64,000 nt of DNA from Planctomycetota bacterium (GTDB lineage: Bacteria > Planctomycetota > UBA1135 > GCA-002686595): the NCBI GenBank assembly GCA_016779205.1, contig JADHOC010000002.1, positions 222,450 through 286,449 of the forward strand. The letters are read 5' to 3'. Both the position numbers and the translations under genes were made by a program. Below the pieces are notes generated by a model. It saw nothing but the letters and a program-made list of their open reading frames with translations, did no database searches and was not told where the DNA came from. Within the stretch, counting starts at the first letter, position 1. Each line of letters opens with the position of its first letter. Shown piece after piece: positions 9,270-18,348 of this stretch.

Positions 9270-10498
9270 CGGACCCCCACGGGCAAGAATTGCTCCAGGA
9301 CCGCCGCGAACTCCACCGTGCGCTCCTTGCGGCTGAGGCCCGTGATGTCGCGGCGCGCGGGCTTGAGCTCGACCAGCCGGTCGAGGGCGGCGCCGATGCT
9401 CACGGGGTCGTCCACGTCTCCCACGACGCTCGACTCCATGTTGGCCATCCGCGCCGCGGTGGCGCCTTCCGGGCCCCCGAGGGTGAGGATTGGCCGGTCC
9501 GTCGCCGCGTACTCGTACGCCTTCCCGGGGATCTGGAAGTCGAAGAGGCGCCCCTGGAGGAGCAGCAGGGCGTCCGAGGTCCCCATCTCGATGAGGGCCT
9601 CGTTGTAGCTGCAGGGCGGCAGGAACTGCACGCGCTCCCCCAGACCCAGCTGCTGGATCCGCGCGTCAAGGGGCTTCTCGTGGGTCTCGCTCTTCCGTCC
9701 GCCCCGCAGGCGCAGCCGGATCAGGCGACCGTCCGGGGTGTGGGACGGTCCGTGGGCGAGGGCCTCGAGCAGGCAGGTGATGTCGCGGCCCCGCGGGTAG
9801 ATGGCGCCGCTGTGGAGGATGTCGAAGGTCTCGCCGGTCGTGCGCCCCGCCTGGGAGAGGGCGTCGAGCCGGTCCTCGTCGTAGCCGTTCTCGACGACCA
9901 AGGTCTTCTCCGGGTCGCATCCCCGGTAGCGGTCCAGGTACAGCTCCCGCATCCGCTCGGTCGCGAAGATGAGCTTGTCCGCCTCCTCGACGGCGGCGCG
10001 GTCCACGCGGCTCGCCAGCCGGAGCGCCTCGTAGCCGGGCTCGTAGTGCTCGGGCGCGGGGTCGCGGAAGTCGGCGATCCACGGGAGCCCCGACCTGCGC
10101 GCGAGGTTGCGGGCGACCATGTGCGCGGTGAACACCGGGTAGGTGGAGTAGATCGCCGCGGGGGCCGTCTCCCGGATGGCCGCGCGGCCCTTGCGGACCG
10201 CGAAGGGGTACCAGCTGCTGTAGCGGTCCGGCGTCGACGTGATCGTCAGGTAGCGGCCGGAGACGGCGAGCCGCCGGGACGCGTCGAAGCTCCAGGCCCG
10301 GCGGACGTCCACCTCCGGCGGGATCGGCAGCGACTCGTCGCGCCGGGCGTACGCGTCCCCGTGGGTCGTCAGCACCACGGGGTCCCAGCCGTGGGCGGGG
10401 AGGTGCTGCGCGAACTTCAGCGTGCGCTGCACCCCCGCGCTGAGGCACGGGGGGAACTCATACGCCACCATCAGCAGCCTGGCGCGGTCCGTCATCAT
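9266..10498 (-). CDS. Glycosyltransferase family 4-like protein
   Basis: 410 residues from the ATG at 10498, 8 bases after a GGGGG run; a second ATG follows at 10495 and a TTG at 10513. The GT-B fold is shown by an N-terminal domain with [14 protein letters not shown] (a glycine-containing acceptor loop typical of GT4) and [11 protein letters not shown], and by a C-terminal domain with [12 protein letters not shown], a LRLRGG strand and the E-x7-E-like region around [16 protein letters not shown]. It should move a sugar from a nucleotide donor to a lipid-linked or protein acceptor at the cytoplasmic face. Its stop overlaps the wecB start, so the donor may be UDP-ManNAcA or a related sugar; this is inference. 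Confidence 0.85.
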   Translation of the reverse strand: MMTDRARLLMVAYEFPPCLSAGVQRTLKFAQHLPAHGWDPVVLTTHGDAYARRDESLPIPPEVDVRRAWSFDASRRLAVSGRYLTITSTPDRYSSWYPFAVRKGRAAIRETAPAAIYSTYPVFTAHMVARNLARRSGLPWIADFRDPAPEHYEPGYEALRLASRVDRAAVEEADKLIFATERMRELYLDRYRGCDPEKTLVVENGYDEDRLDALSQAGRTTGETFDILHSGAIYPRGRDITCLLEALAHGPSHTPDGRLIRLRLRGGRKSETHEKPLDARIQQLGLGERVQFLPPCSYNEALIEMGTSDALLLLQGRLFDFQIPGKAYEYAATDRPILTLGGPEGATAARMANMESSVVGDVDDPVSIGAALDRLVELKPARRDITGLSRKERTVEFAAVLEQFLPVGVR

Positions 10499-10699
10499 CG
10501 GGACGACCCCCAATCACCTGGCGTCAGAGCGGGGGCGAATACGTCCACCGGGTGGGATCCAGCGCGTGAGCTTGTCGCGGGGTGCCGATGCATGTTTCGT
10601 GGTCGGGAGGGACGGGCCGAATCCGTTCGGCAAGCCTGGCAGGCGCGGACACGTTATCACGGCCCGCCCGCCCGGTGCCGCCGGGCGCCGTTCTCGATC

Positions 10700-13024
10700 C
10701 TAGACGTAGTGCAGCCGGCCCAGCCGCTCCTCGCGATCGGCGGCGAAGCGCCGGATGCCCACGAGCAGGCTCGCGGCGTCGATCTTGGCCTCTGCCTTGA
10801 CCTCCGGGATGGAGCCGCCGGTGCGCCAGCGGTCGTCGTGGTCGCTGGTCATGGCGTACTGCTCGGCGACCTTGGTCGAGAGCCAGGGGTGCATCCCGAT
10901 GCGGCTCCCGTTGGAGATGACCGTGCTGTCGAGCCAGTCCGACTTGTGCAGGACCGTGTCCCGGTACTCCTTGGGCTGGGCCATGAAGAGCTCGTAGCTC
11001 GAGGTGGTCACGATCTTGCAGTTGGGCGCGGTCCCGTCGTGGAACTGCGGCAGCAGCTCGATCACGGACTCCATGGTGGAGGTGCCCTCCACGATGAGCG
11101 TGCCCTCCTTGGGGCGGCTCATGTCGTAGTCCCGCAGGACATAGGCACCCTTGGCCGCCTCCATGTGGCTGGGGATCCCGAGCGCCTTGCGGTCGGGGAT
11201 CACCACGCCGGGGCGGGTGAGGTGCAGGGCGATGATGGGCACGTCGGTCTTGAGCGCGGCGGCCAGGGCCGGCGCGACCTCGTTGTGCTCCCAGGGGCGC
11301 AGGTTGATGACGTGGCCGTCAGGGAAGAGCTGGGTCACCACGGGCGAGAAGATGCCGAAGTGGGTGCGGCTGTCCTCCGCGGTCTCCGGGCCGGAGTGTC
11401 CCGCGACCCAGATCACCTTGCCCACCTTGAGCTCGCAGTCCTGGGCCAGCTGGCTGAAGAGCCGCATCATCCCGTACTTGAGGTACGAGAAGCTCCCGTA
11501 GGTCGAGCAGGAGCCCCAGTAGCCCATGAACGAGTCCTCGGGGGTCGCGCTCATGTTGACCGTGGCGGCGCCGACCACGAGGCCCGCGTTCGCGAACTCG
11601 GTGATCTGCTGGGGGAGGAGGGAGCCCTCGGTGTTCGAGTTGCGCTCGTACCAGCCGAAGCTCTCCTTGCCCTCGAAGTCCTTGGCGAAGCCGCTGATGG
11701 CGGTGGAGTCGGCGAGGTCCGCGGAGCAGGCGAGCACGAGGGGGCGCCCCATGCGCTCCTTGGCGAGGCCGTTGACCCACGCGCCGAACTTGGCGAAGCC
11801 GTCCTTGTTGGCGGCCTTGGCGCCCGCGGGGAGGAAGAGACCGTCGGGCAGCTGGTCGAGCCAGCTGCGGTCCTCGTGCATGTTCCTCTCGGGATCCAAG
11901 CGCAGCCCCTCGGGCTTCGCGGGGATGGACTCTCCGAGGCCGAGCAGGGTGTTGGCCACGTACTCCGCGAGCCCCTCGGTGTCGCGGAGGACGCTGAACA
12001 CGGTCTCGAACCAGCCGCGCGACTGCTCGCGGCAGCCGTCCTCGCCCGGATCGGTGGTGTCGCCGTGCCCCTCGAACGTCACGCCGTACTTCTTCGCGAA
12101 CTCCTCACGGCAGGCCCAGAAGCCCTCGGAGTTGCGGCCGTGGGACTTGCCGTGGGAGGCGGCGTCATAGATGCCGTAGCCGCGGCCCTTGCGGGTCTTG
12201 AACCAGACGCAGCCGGGCCGGCCCTGGGTGTCCTCGGCGTGGACGATCTCCAGCAAGGCGCTGGTGATCTGCTCAAAGTCGTGGCCGTCCTCCGCGCCCG
12301 CGACCCGCCAGCCGTACGGCTCGAACCACTCCTTGGGCGTCCCGTGGGCCACCTCGGAGTTGGCGAAGGAGTCGATGCCGTGGTCGTTCCAGTCGAACAG
12401 GTAGATCAGGTTGTCGAGCCCAAGCCCGTAGGCGGAGTTCTTCACCTCGTGGTGGCAGCCGGCGGTGTGCCCGCCCTCGCCCTCGACGGCGAAGACCTTG
12501 GTGTCGGTGCCCGCGTGCTTGAGGGCCACCGCCTCGCCCAGCGCGGCCGGCGCGCCGTGCCCGCTGGGGCCGGTGTTGAACTTGAAGAAGAGGGTCTTGC
12601 CCTCCATCTCCGCGTGCCCGGGCAGCTGGCCATTGTGGCGCAGCCACAGGAGGTCCTCCCAGGTCAGCATCCGCTCGGCCGCGTGGGGCACGAGGTAGCG
12701 GTCGTCGCCGGTGCGCTCGTGCATGATGCGCAGGGCCTCGTTGTAGACCGCGAGCATCGCGTAGGTGCCAGGGTTGCAGTGGCCGGCCACGAGCACGTAG
12801 CGGTCGCCGAAGGGGTTCTCCGGGTGGCGGACGTCCCAGCGCATCCCCGGACCCAGGGTGGTGGCGACCATCATGGGGACCTTGGAGCGTGAGCCGCCGG
12901 GGTGGCCGCTCTGCCGGAGGTTCAGCATGAGGTCGATCGACTGATCGATCAGGTCGCCCACGATCTCCCACTTGCCGAAGTGGGGCTTGAAGTCTTCGAG
13001 GGTCGGTTGGGATTGGGTCTTCAT
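10700..13024 (-). CDS. Divergent transketolase-family thiamine diphosphate enzyme
   Basis: 774 residues, about 100 longer than ordinary transketolase. The N-terminal ThDP domain has SGHPGGSRSKVPM (cf. SGHPGAPMG), PSGHGAPAALG, and EGEGGHTAGCHHEV with FDWNDHGID, which replace the usual GDGE...N metal-binding motif. The middle pyrimidine domain has LACSADLADSTAISGF and a STYGSFSYLKYGMMR stretch. AGHSGPETAEDSRTHFGIFS and NLRPWEHNEVAPALAAAL correspond to the transketolase phosphate-binding region and LRPAD motif. It probably transfers a two-carbon ketol unit, but the changed active-site surroundings leave the substrate open. It lacks the motifs I expect of phosphoketolase. It stands alone on the minus strand with no pentose-phosphate gene beside it. 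Confidence 0.78.
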   Translation of the reverse strand: MKTQSQPTLEDFKPHFGKWEIVGDLIDQSIDLMLNLRQSGHPGGSRSKVPMMVATTLGPGMRWDVRHPENPFGDRYVLVAGHCNPGTYAMLAVYNEALRIMHERTGDDRYLVPHAAERMLTWEDLLWLRHNGQLPGHAEMEGKTLFFKFNTGPSGHGAPAALGEAVALKHAGTDTKVFAVEGEGGHTAGCHHEVKNSAYGLGLDNLIYLFDWNDHGIDSFANSEVAHGTPKEWFEPYGWRVAGAEDGHDFEQITSALLEIVHAEDTQGRPGCVWFKTRKGRGYGIYDAASHGKSHGRNSEGFWACREEFAKKYGVTFEGHGDTTDPGEDGCREQSRGWFETVFSVLRDTEGLAEYVANTLLGLGESIPAKPEGLRLDPERNMHEDRSWLDQLPDGLFLPAGAKAANKDGFAKFGAWVNGLAKERMGRPLVLACSADLADSTAISGFAKDFEGKESFGWYERNSNTEGSLLPQQITEFANAGLVVGAATVNMSATPEDSFMGYWGSCSTYGSFSYLKYGMMRLFSQLAQDCELKVGKVIWVAGHSGPETAEDSRTHFGIFSPVVTQLFPDGHVINLRPWEHNEVAPALAAALKTDVPIIALHLTRPGVVIPDRKALGIPSHMEAAKGAYVLRDYDMSRPKEGTLIVEGTSTMESVIELLPQFHDGTAPNCKIVTTSSYELFMAQPKEYRDTVLHKSDWLDSTVISNGSRIGMHPWLSTKVAEQYAMTSDHDDRWRTGGSIPEVKAEAKIDAASLLVGIRRFAADREERLGRLHYV

Positions 13025-13121
13025 GGCCTGGATGGGGGCTCGCGTGGCAGTTCGCTGGGGCTTTTTGGCGCACGAGTCTAGCCCCCCGGGAGCCGGGTGA
13101 GTGGGGAGGGAGCCAATAACA

Positions 13122-13154
13122 AGGGCCCGCGCCGTCGGGGACGGCGCGGGCCCT
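13122..13154 (-). terminator. Rho-independent-like terminator
   Basis: A perfect 15-bp stem, AGGGCCCGCGCCGTC on the plus strand pairing with its complement across a GGG loop. Read on the minus strand it is followed by TTGTTATTGG, a T-rich tail, so it should end the transcript of the His-rich protein gene that stops at 13187. Confidence 0.8.
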
Positions 13155-13186
13155 GGGTGGGTCCTGCGGGGGAGGGCCCTCGGCGC

Positions 13187-14194
13187 TCAGCGACGGTCCA
13201 TCCGCCGGCGCATCTCGTTCATCTCCCGGCGCATGGCCCGGACCTCCTCGCGGAGCTCCCGGATCGCCCCCATGGCCTCGGGCAGCATCTGCCCGCCGCC
13301 GCGGGGCCCCATCTGGCGCCCCCTGCCCTCGCGCGGCATGTCCTGGCCGCGCCGCATGTCCCGGTCCCGTCGCCGCTGGGGCTCGATGACGTCGATGCCG
13401 GTCGGACCAGCCTCGAAGATCACGCGGCCGATGTCGTCGGTCTCCATGGCCTCGATCTCGACGACGCCGCCCAGGGGCAGGCGACGGCCACGGCGCCTCG
13501 TGTCACGCTCCTCGTCACCGCCGACGTGGATGACCCGGCGCTCCACGTGGCGCTCGTGGTGCTCGCCTTCCTCGCCGTGGTCCCCCTCGGTCTCGATCTC
13601 CACCTCCATGTGGATCTCGCGGCCCCCGAGGTCATGGCCGTGGATCCCGACCTCCTCCAGGATCTCCTCGAGGTCGATGTCCATCTCGTCCTCCATCTCC
13701 ATCCGGATGTGGACCTCGCCGTGGCCCCCGGGGAATTCGAACCGGCGCACCTCGTGGTGCCCGTGGTCTTCGTCCCCGTGGTGACCATCGTGATCGTCGT
13801 GGTCCTCGTGATGGTCGTCCTCGTGGCGTCCCTCGTCCTCCATGAGGTCCTCCACGAGCCGCTCGATGAGCTCGGAGTGCTCACCGTCGATCATGATCTG
13901 CCTCCCACCCTCGTCGCCGAGGCCCATGACGATCACCCGTCGTTCACGCCTCTCCTCGCCGTGGTGGTCTTCGTGGTGCTCGTCGTGGTGCCCGTCGAGC
14001 TCCTCCATCTCGTGCTCGATGCGGCCGAGCCTCTCGTGCAGCTCCTCGATCATGCGCTCGATCTCGCGGGCCTCGGCCCGGAGCTCATCCCTGCGCAGGT
14101 CGTCGTCCTGGAGGAGGGGGAGCGGAGCTGCGGCGGTTGCGCTGGGCGGAACGGGCGCCGCGCTGGCGATCAGGGCAGTGATGAGCGAGAGCAT
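13187..14194 (-). CDS. Secreted His/Asp/Glu-rich coiled-coil protein, putative metal binder
   Basis: 335 residues from the ATG at 14194, which opens a plausible signal peptide (MLSLITALIASAAPVPPSATA). Residues 30-66 form a charged coiled coil (RDELRAEAREIERMIEELHE). Residues about 67-220 contain several blocks very rich in His with Asp/Glu, for example DGHHDEHHEDHHGEE and EDDHHEDHDDHDGHHGDEDH, alternating with short beta-like stretches. The C-terminus is a second, basic Met/Arg/Glu coiled coil. I recognise no family. Composition suggests reversible binding of zinc, nickel or copper outside the cytoplasm, or a buffering/scaffold role; this is inference. No metal transporter gene is next to it. 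A terminator follows at 13122-13154. Confidence 0.7.
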   Translation of the reverse strand: MLSLITALIASAAPVPPSATAAAPLPLLQDDDLRRDELRAEAREIERMIEELHERLGRIEHEMEELDGHHDEHHEDHHGEERRERRVIVMGLGDEGGRQIMIDGEHSELIERLVEDLMEDEGRHEDDHHEDHDDHDGHHGDEDHGHHEVRRFEFPGGHGEVHIRMEMEDEMDIDLEEILEEVGIHGHDLGGREIHMEVEIETEGDHGEEGEHHERHVERRVIHVGGDEERDTRRRGRRLPLGGVVEIEAMETDDIGRVIFEAGPTGIDVIEPQRRRDRDMRRGQDMPREGRGRQMGPRGGGQMLPEAMGAIRELREEVRAMRREMNEMRRRMDRR

Positions 14195-14634
14195 GGGTTC
14201 GGTCGTGGGTGGTCGTGTGAGTCGTGGCCTCGATGAGCCGCGGCGGGGTACGCCGCGGCCTATCCAGCGTTTGTCGGTTGGGGGACGAAAGAACTTCCGC
14301 GGAATCAGGAGAGTCGTGGGGAGTCGGTTCAGACCATGCCACAGGCGCCGATTCTTGGGCGGAATCGCCAGCCGACCAACATGTGGCCGGGCCAACGGAA
14401 TCCAGGATGGGGACGTAACCTCCTCCCGAAGCGCCCCGTAGTGTCCGGGGCGCGGCTCGACCCGGCGTTCGGAGCGACCGCGATATCGGCCTCGGGCCCG
14501 TCGCCTGCGGCCTTTCTGCCGCAGGGCTATCCTCCAACGACGTCTCCTGCCCTGCTCCGGGGACGGCCGGTCCGGGCCGACCCGTTTGCCCGGGGACCCT
14601 GGCCCCTCGCCGGGCCCCATGACCCTCCCTTCCC
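14195..14634. other. Gene-free divergent spacer with two hairpins
   Basis: 440 bases between the minus-strand His-rich gene and moxR. No coding stretch is convincing. It holds two inverted repeats: GCCGCGGCG/CGCCGCGGC with a 5-base loop (14237-14259), in the probable leader of the His-rich gene, and GCGCCCCG/CGGGGCGC with a 7-base loop (14431-14453). A -10-like TATCCT (14528-14533) points towards moxR. Confidence 0.5.
14528..14533 (+). promoter_or_regulatory. -10-like box upstream of moxR
   Basis: TATCCT, the same hexamer found before the DJ-1 family gene. A CTGCGG 17 bases upstream (14505-14510) could be a poor -35. This would give a 5' UTR of about 95 bases for the moxR operon. Confidence 0.35.
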
Positions 14635-15645
14635 ATGACGACGATCGAGCGCCCGCCCGCACCCCAGTTTGACGATACGGCCCGCTTCCTGAGCGACATC
14701 AAGGAGCGCGTCGGCCGGGTGGTCGTCGGACAGGAGGTCGTCGTGGAGCGCATCCTCATCGCGCTCCTGACGGGCGGACACCTCCTCCTTGAGGGTGTCC
14801 CCGGCCTCGCCAAGACGCTCCTGGTGGCGGCGGTCTCGAAGACCGTGGACCTCGACTTCGCGCGGATCCAGTTCACGATCGACCTGCTCCCCTCGGACAT
14901 CCTCGGGTCCGAGATCCTCGACCAGCGGGATCAGACGTTCAAAACCCACAAGGGCCCGATCTTCACCAACCTGCTCCTCGCCGACGAGATCAACCGCGCC
15001 GCGCCCAAGGTGCAGAGCGCGCTGCTCGAGGCCATGCAGGAGCGGCGGATCACCATCGGCAACGAGAACTACGGCCTGCCGGTGCCCTTCCTGGTGATCG
15101 CAACCCAGAACCCGGTGGAGCAGGCGGGCACCTTCGAGCTGCCCGAGGCCCAGCTGGACCGCTTCATGCTCCTGCACCGGCTCAAGTACCTCAACACCGA
15201 GGACGAGAAGGAGGTCCTCCGGCGGAACGCCAAGCTCGGCATCCAGCGGGACGAGAGCGGCGGCGCGACCGTCAAGACCGAGTTCGACATGGTGGACCAG
15301 GGCCGCGTTGGCGGCCGTGAGGAGCTGGCCCGAGCCATGGAGGACGTCTCCAAGGTCCACGTCTCCGAGGCCTTCATCGAGCATGTGATGGAGATCGTCG
15401 ACCGCACCCGCCAGCACCCCGAGCTCGAGCTCGGCGCGTCGCCCCGGGCGGGTATCGCGCTGGTCAAGGCCTCGCGCGCCAGGGCGCTCATCCATGGGCG
15501 CGACTACGTCATCCCCGAGGACCTCTTTGCCCTCGCCGAGGACGTCATCCTGCACCGCATCCGCGCCACCTACGAGGCGCTGGCGGAGGGCCGAGACACC
15601 TCGGTCATCCTCCAGGAGATGCTGGGCGAGCTGGGCGCTGCCTGA
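14635..15645 (+). CDS. MoxR-family AAA+ ATPase
   Basis: 336 residues, the usual size. Walker A is GVPGLAKT (54-61), Walker B LLLADEINRA, followed by PKVQSALLEAMQE, sensor 1 in FLVIATQNPVE and the Arg finger region in LPEAQLDRFML. The C-terminal lid domain contains ASPRAGIALVKASRA. MoxR proteins are chaperone-like ATPases that work with vWA-domain partners on metal insertion or complex maturation at the membrane. Here it opens a co-directional series with a DUF58 protein (4-base gap), a membrane protein and two vWA proteins, the usual arrangement. Confidence 0.95.
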   Translation: MTTIERPPAPQFDDTARFLSDIKERVGRVVVGQEVVVERILIALLTGGHLLLEGVPGLAKTLLVAAVSKTVDLDFARIQFTIDLLPSDILGSEILDQRDQTFKTHKGPIFTNLLLADEINRAAPKVQSALLEAMQERRITIGNENYGLPVPFLVIATQNPVEQAGTFELPEAQLDRFMLLHRLKYLNTEDEKEVLRRNAKLGIQRDESGGATVKTEFDMVDQGRVGGREELARAMEDVSKVHVSEAFIEHVMEIVDRTRQHPELELGASPRAGIALVKASRARALIHGRDYVIPEDLFALAEDVILHRIRATYEALAEGRDTSVILQEMLGELGAA

Positions 15646-15649
15646 GGCC

Positions 15650-16540
15650 ATGGAGCTCACCGGAGCCCCCCGGCGCGCCGCGCCGGAGCACACGCTGCCG
15701 CCGGTCGATCCCCTCGACACGCGGCGCTATCAGATCGCCATCCGGCGCCTGGCGGACACCCTCAGCCACGGCACCGATCGCTCGCGCTTCCTGGGCTCGG
15801 GCCTCGAGTACGTCCAGTCTCGGCCCTACGTGCCGGGCGACCCCGTGCGGGCCATCGACTGGCGGGTGACCGCGCGGACCGGCGAGGTGCACATCAAGGA
15901 GTACGAGGCGCCCAAGCGGATGCCGGCGTGGATCCTGTTCGATACGTCGGGGTCCATGACCCTCTCGTCGACCCGCCTCAGCAAGTACCAGGTCGCCGCG
16001 CAGCTCGCCGGAGGGCTGGCGTTCGCGTGCCTGGACCGCGTCAGCCCGGTGGGGCTCCTGGGAACCGGCGAGCGCGACCTGCGGGTCAAGCCGAGCCTCT
16101 CCAAGGACGAGGTCATGCAGTGGCTGGTGAAGCTGCGGACGTACCGGGACGGTGAGCGCACGACGCTGGCGCGGCGGGTCACCGAGCTCAACGCGCGGCT
16201 CACGAACCGGGCGCTCGTCTTCGTGCTGAGCGACCTCCACGAGCCCGAGGCGCTGGACGCCCTGAAGCTCATGGCGCAGGTGCACGACGTGGTCGTCCTC
16301 CAGCTCCAGGATCCCGCCGAGGTCGAGCTCCGCGGCGCGGGCTTCCTGCGCGCCGAGGAGGCCGAGACCGGGGCCGAGTTCGTGACCCACGGGCGCCGTC
16401 AGCGGGTCGACCCGGACGCGGCCCGTCGCGAGCTCCGCCGGGGCGGGATCGACCACCTGCTGATCCGGACCGATCAACCGTACGCCCAGTCCCTCCGGCT
16501 GTTCCTCAAGGACCGCGCCGTGCTCGCGGGAGGCCGATGA
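15650..16540 (+). CDS. DUF58 domain protein
   Basis: 296 residues from the ATG at 15650, 4 bases after the moxR stop. DUF58 signature: YVQSRPYVPGDPVRAIDWRV and IKEYEAPKRMPAWILFD. The following TSGSM is a vWA-type metal-site motif, so the C-terminal half is a vWA-like fold that could bind a divalent metal. DUF58 proteins are soluble or peripheral partners of MoxR; no membrane segment is visible. Its stop overlaps the next start (ATGATGA), which implies translational coupling. Confidence 0.93.
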   Translation: MELTGAPRRAAPEHTLPPVDPLDTRRYQIAIRRLADTLSHGTDRSRFLGSGLEYVQSRPYVPGDPVRAIDWRVTARTGEVHIKEYEAPKRMPAWILFDTSGSMTLSSTRLSKYQVAAQLAGGLAFACLDRVSPVGLLGTGERDLRVKPSLSKDEVMQWLVKLRTYRDGERTTLARRVTELNARLTNRALVFVLSDLHEPEALDALKLMAQVHDVVVLQLQDPAEVELRGAGFLRAEEAETGAEFVTHGRRQRVDPDAARRELRRGGIDHLLIRTDQPYAQSLRLFLKDRAVLAGGR

Positions 16541-17394
16541 TGATCGCCACGACCCTGCTGCTCGGCCCCCTCCTGTTCATCGCCTCGGCGCCTGGCGGCA
16601 CGCCGCCCGGACCCCCGAGCCCGGCCCCGGCCCAGGCCGAGCCCATCGCCCGTACCTCGGTGGGCATGCGCGTCAGGATCGAGGAGCAGCCGATCCCGGG
16701 CCCCCAGCTCCGCGCGAAGCCGGTGGCGGACCCGGGGCGCGCGGACGCGATCGTTCGGGTCCTCAACGTCTTCCCGCACGGTTCGGGCTGGCGCTACAAC
16801 CTCGAGGTCACGCCCCTGGTGGAGGGCACCCTCGATCTCTCGAGCCTGCTGGAGCCCGTCGAGGCCGACGCCGCCTGGGATCGGCCGAGGCTCGAGATCG
16901 AGGTCGAGGCGTTACTCGCCGAGGACGTGGTCGAGCCCAACGAGCTCCAGGTCCCCGCCCCCGAGGGGGTGGGGGGCTACTCGACCGGGATGACGGTCCT
17001 CGGGATCCTCTGGGCCGCCGGCCTCGTGGCGCTGTTGACCGTCGGGCGCAAGCGCGGCGGTGACGACGAGACCGCGGCGCCGGCGGCGCCCCTGACCCTG
17101 GCTGATCGACTTGGTCCCCTCGTGGAGCGCGCGCGCTCCGGCGAGCTCGACACCGCGCAGCAGGCCGAGCTGGAGCGCCTGCTCCTGGCGCACTGGCGCG
17201 ATCGCCGTGACCTCGGCGCCGCCCCGGTCGCGGAGGCCGTGGCGTCGCTCCGCCAGGACGAGGAGGCGGGTCCGCTCTTCCTCCAGCTCGAGCGCTGGCT
17301 GCACCGGCCGGACTCGGGCGGGGAAGCCGTGGACCTCGAGGCGCTGCTGGCTCCCTACCGTGGGACCCCGGACCCCGGAGGGCGCCGGGGATGA
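16537..17394 (+). CDS. Membrane protein of the MoxR/vWA operon
   Basis: 285 residues, overlapping the DUF58 stop by 4 bases and the next vWA gene by 4. An N-terminal signal-like hydrophobic stretch (MMIATTLLLGPLLFIASAP) is followed by a predicted beta-rich periplasmic domain of about 120 residues, one membrane segment (MTVLGILWAAGLVALLTV, about 151-168) and a cytoplasmic helical tail of about 110 residues. The slot between DUF58 and the first vWA gene is often filled by a DUF4381-type protein; sequence similarity is not obvious, so I do not assign that family. The layout (outside beta domain, one TM, cytoplasmic helical tail) matches the much larger protein at 20372-24505. Confidence 0.8.
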   Translation: MMIATTLLLGPLLFIASAPGGTPPGPPSPAPAQAEPIARTSVGMRVRIEEQPIPGPQLRAKPVADPGRADAIVRVLNVFPHGSGWRYNLEVTPLVEGTLDLSSLLEPVEADAAWDRPRLEIEVEALLAEDVVEPNELQVPAPEGVGGYSTGMTVLGILWAAGLVALLTVGRKRGGDDETAAPAAPLTLADRLGPLVERARSGELDTAQQAELERLLLAHWRDRRDLGAAPVAEAVASLRQDEEAGPLFLQLERWLHRPDSGGEAVDLEALLAPYRGTPDPGGRRG

Positions 17395-18341
17395 GCCTGA
17401 GCTTCGGCCACCCCTGGGTCCTCGCCTTCCTCGCGATCCCGCTCCTGCTCCTGGGCCTGGTCTGGTCCGGGAGAGGCATCGGTAGCGGCGGTCGGCTGGC
17501 CCTCCCCTTCGACGGGACCGGCGGCTCGGACCGTCGCTCCCGTGGCGCGGGGCTCTCGGCGCTCCTCCGGCTGGCGGAGTCCATCTCGCCCCTGCTCCTG
17601 GGCGTCGCGGTGATCCTCCTCGCCGGACCCCAGAAGGTCGGCGCGCCCTCCACCAAGCGGAAGCTCACCAACATCCAGTTCTGCGTGGACGTCTCGGGGT
17701 CCATGACCGCCCAGTTCGGGGAGGGGACCCGCTACGACGCCGCCATGGAGGCCATCAACGGCTTCCTCGACTACCGCGACGGGGACGCCTTCGGGTTGAC
17801 GTTCTTCGGGAACAACGTCCTGCACTGGTGCCCGCTGACCAACGACACCAGCGCCTTCCGCTGCGCCCCGCCCTTCATGGACCCCAAGCGCGGCGCCCTG
17901 CCGCCGTGGTTCGGAGGGACCTCCATCGGGAAGGCGCTGAACGCCTGCCGGGATGTGCTGGCGAGCCGCGAGGAGGGGGATCGGATGATCATCCTGATCT
18001 CCGACGGGTACTCCTCGGACCTCTCCGGGGGTCAGGACGAGGTCATCGCTGATCGGCTCAGGAAGAGCGGCGTCACGGTCTACGGCGTGCACGTGGCGGA
18101 CGGCAATGTGCCCGGGGAGGTGCTCAATATCGCCTCGTTGACGGGCGGAGAGATGTTCGCCGCGGGCGACCCCGTCGCCCTGGAGACGGTCTTCAAGCGC
18201 ATCGACGAGATGCAAGTGGCCGAGCTGGAGAAGGTCGCCGGGGAGCAGCTCGACGACTTCGGGCTGTGGTGCTGGGTCGGGCTGATCGCCCTCGCGGTCC
18301 ACGCCCTGCTCCAGCTCTTCCTGAGGGCCACGCCGTGGTGA
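17391..18341 (+). CDS. vWA-domain membrane protein, BatA-like
   Basis: 316 residues. The N-terminal BatA-type membrane region begins FGHPWVLAFLAIPLLLLG, with a second segment near 65-83 (SPLLLGVAVILLAGP). Then comes a von Willebrand A domain with an intact metal-ion-dependent adhesion site: DVSGSM, a Thr in FGGTSIGKAL and Asp in ILISDGYSSD. A C-terminal hydrophobic segment (about 288-310) anchors the end, leaving the vWA domain between TM segments. The domain probably binds partner proteins in the MoxR-vWA system. Three cysteines (about 94, 147 and 158) are unusual. Confidence 0.9.
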   Translation: MSLSFGHPWVLAFLAIPLLLLGLVWSGRGIGSGGRLALPFDGTGGSDRRSRGAGLSALLRLAESISPLLLGVAVILLAGPQKVGAPSTKRKLTNIQFCVDVSGSMTAQFGEGTRYDAAMEAINGFLDYRDGDAFGLTFFGNNVLHWCPLTNDTSAFRCAPPFMDPKRGALPPWFGGTSIGKALNACRDVLASREEGDRMIILISDGYSSDLSGGQDEVIADRLRKSGVTVYGVHVADGNVPGEVLNIASLTGGEMFAAGDPVALETVFKRIDEMQVAELEKVAGEQLDDFGLWCWVGLIALAVHALLQLFLRATPW

Positions 18342-18348
18342 TCCTGCG

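Noticed and set aside
10514..10699. Possible terminator or small RNA between the GT4 and transketolase-family genes
   Set aside because: A 7-bp stem CGCCCGG/CCGGGCG exists (10669-10687) but has no T-tract and is weak by local GC standards.
9290..12892. 1200-codon plus-strand open frame
   Set aside because: Antisense to the GT4 and transketolase-family genes, with no family features and shadow-like composition.
13097..14236. Plus-strand frame that looks hydrophobic and membrane-like
   Set aside because: It is the complement of His/Asp/Glu codons, which read as Val/Leu in this frame; the minus-strand gene has the signal peptide and terminator.
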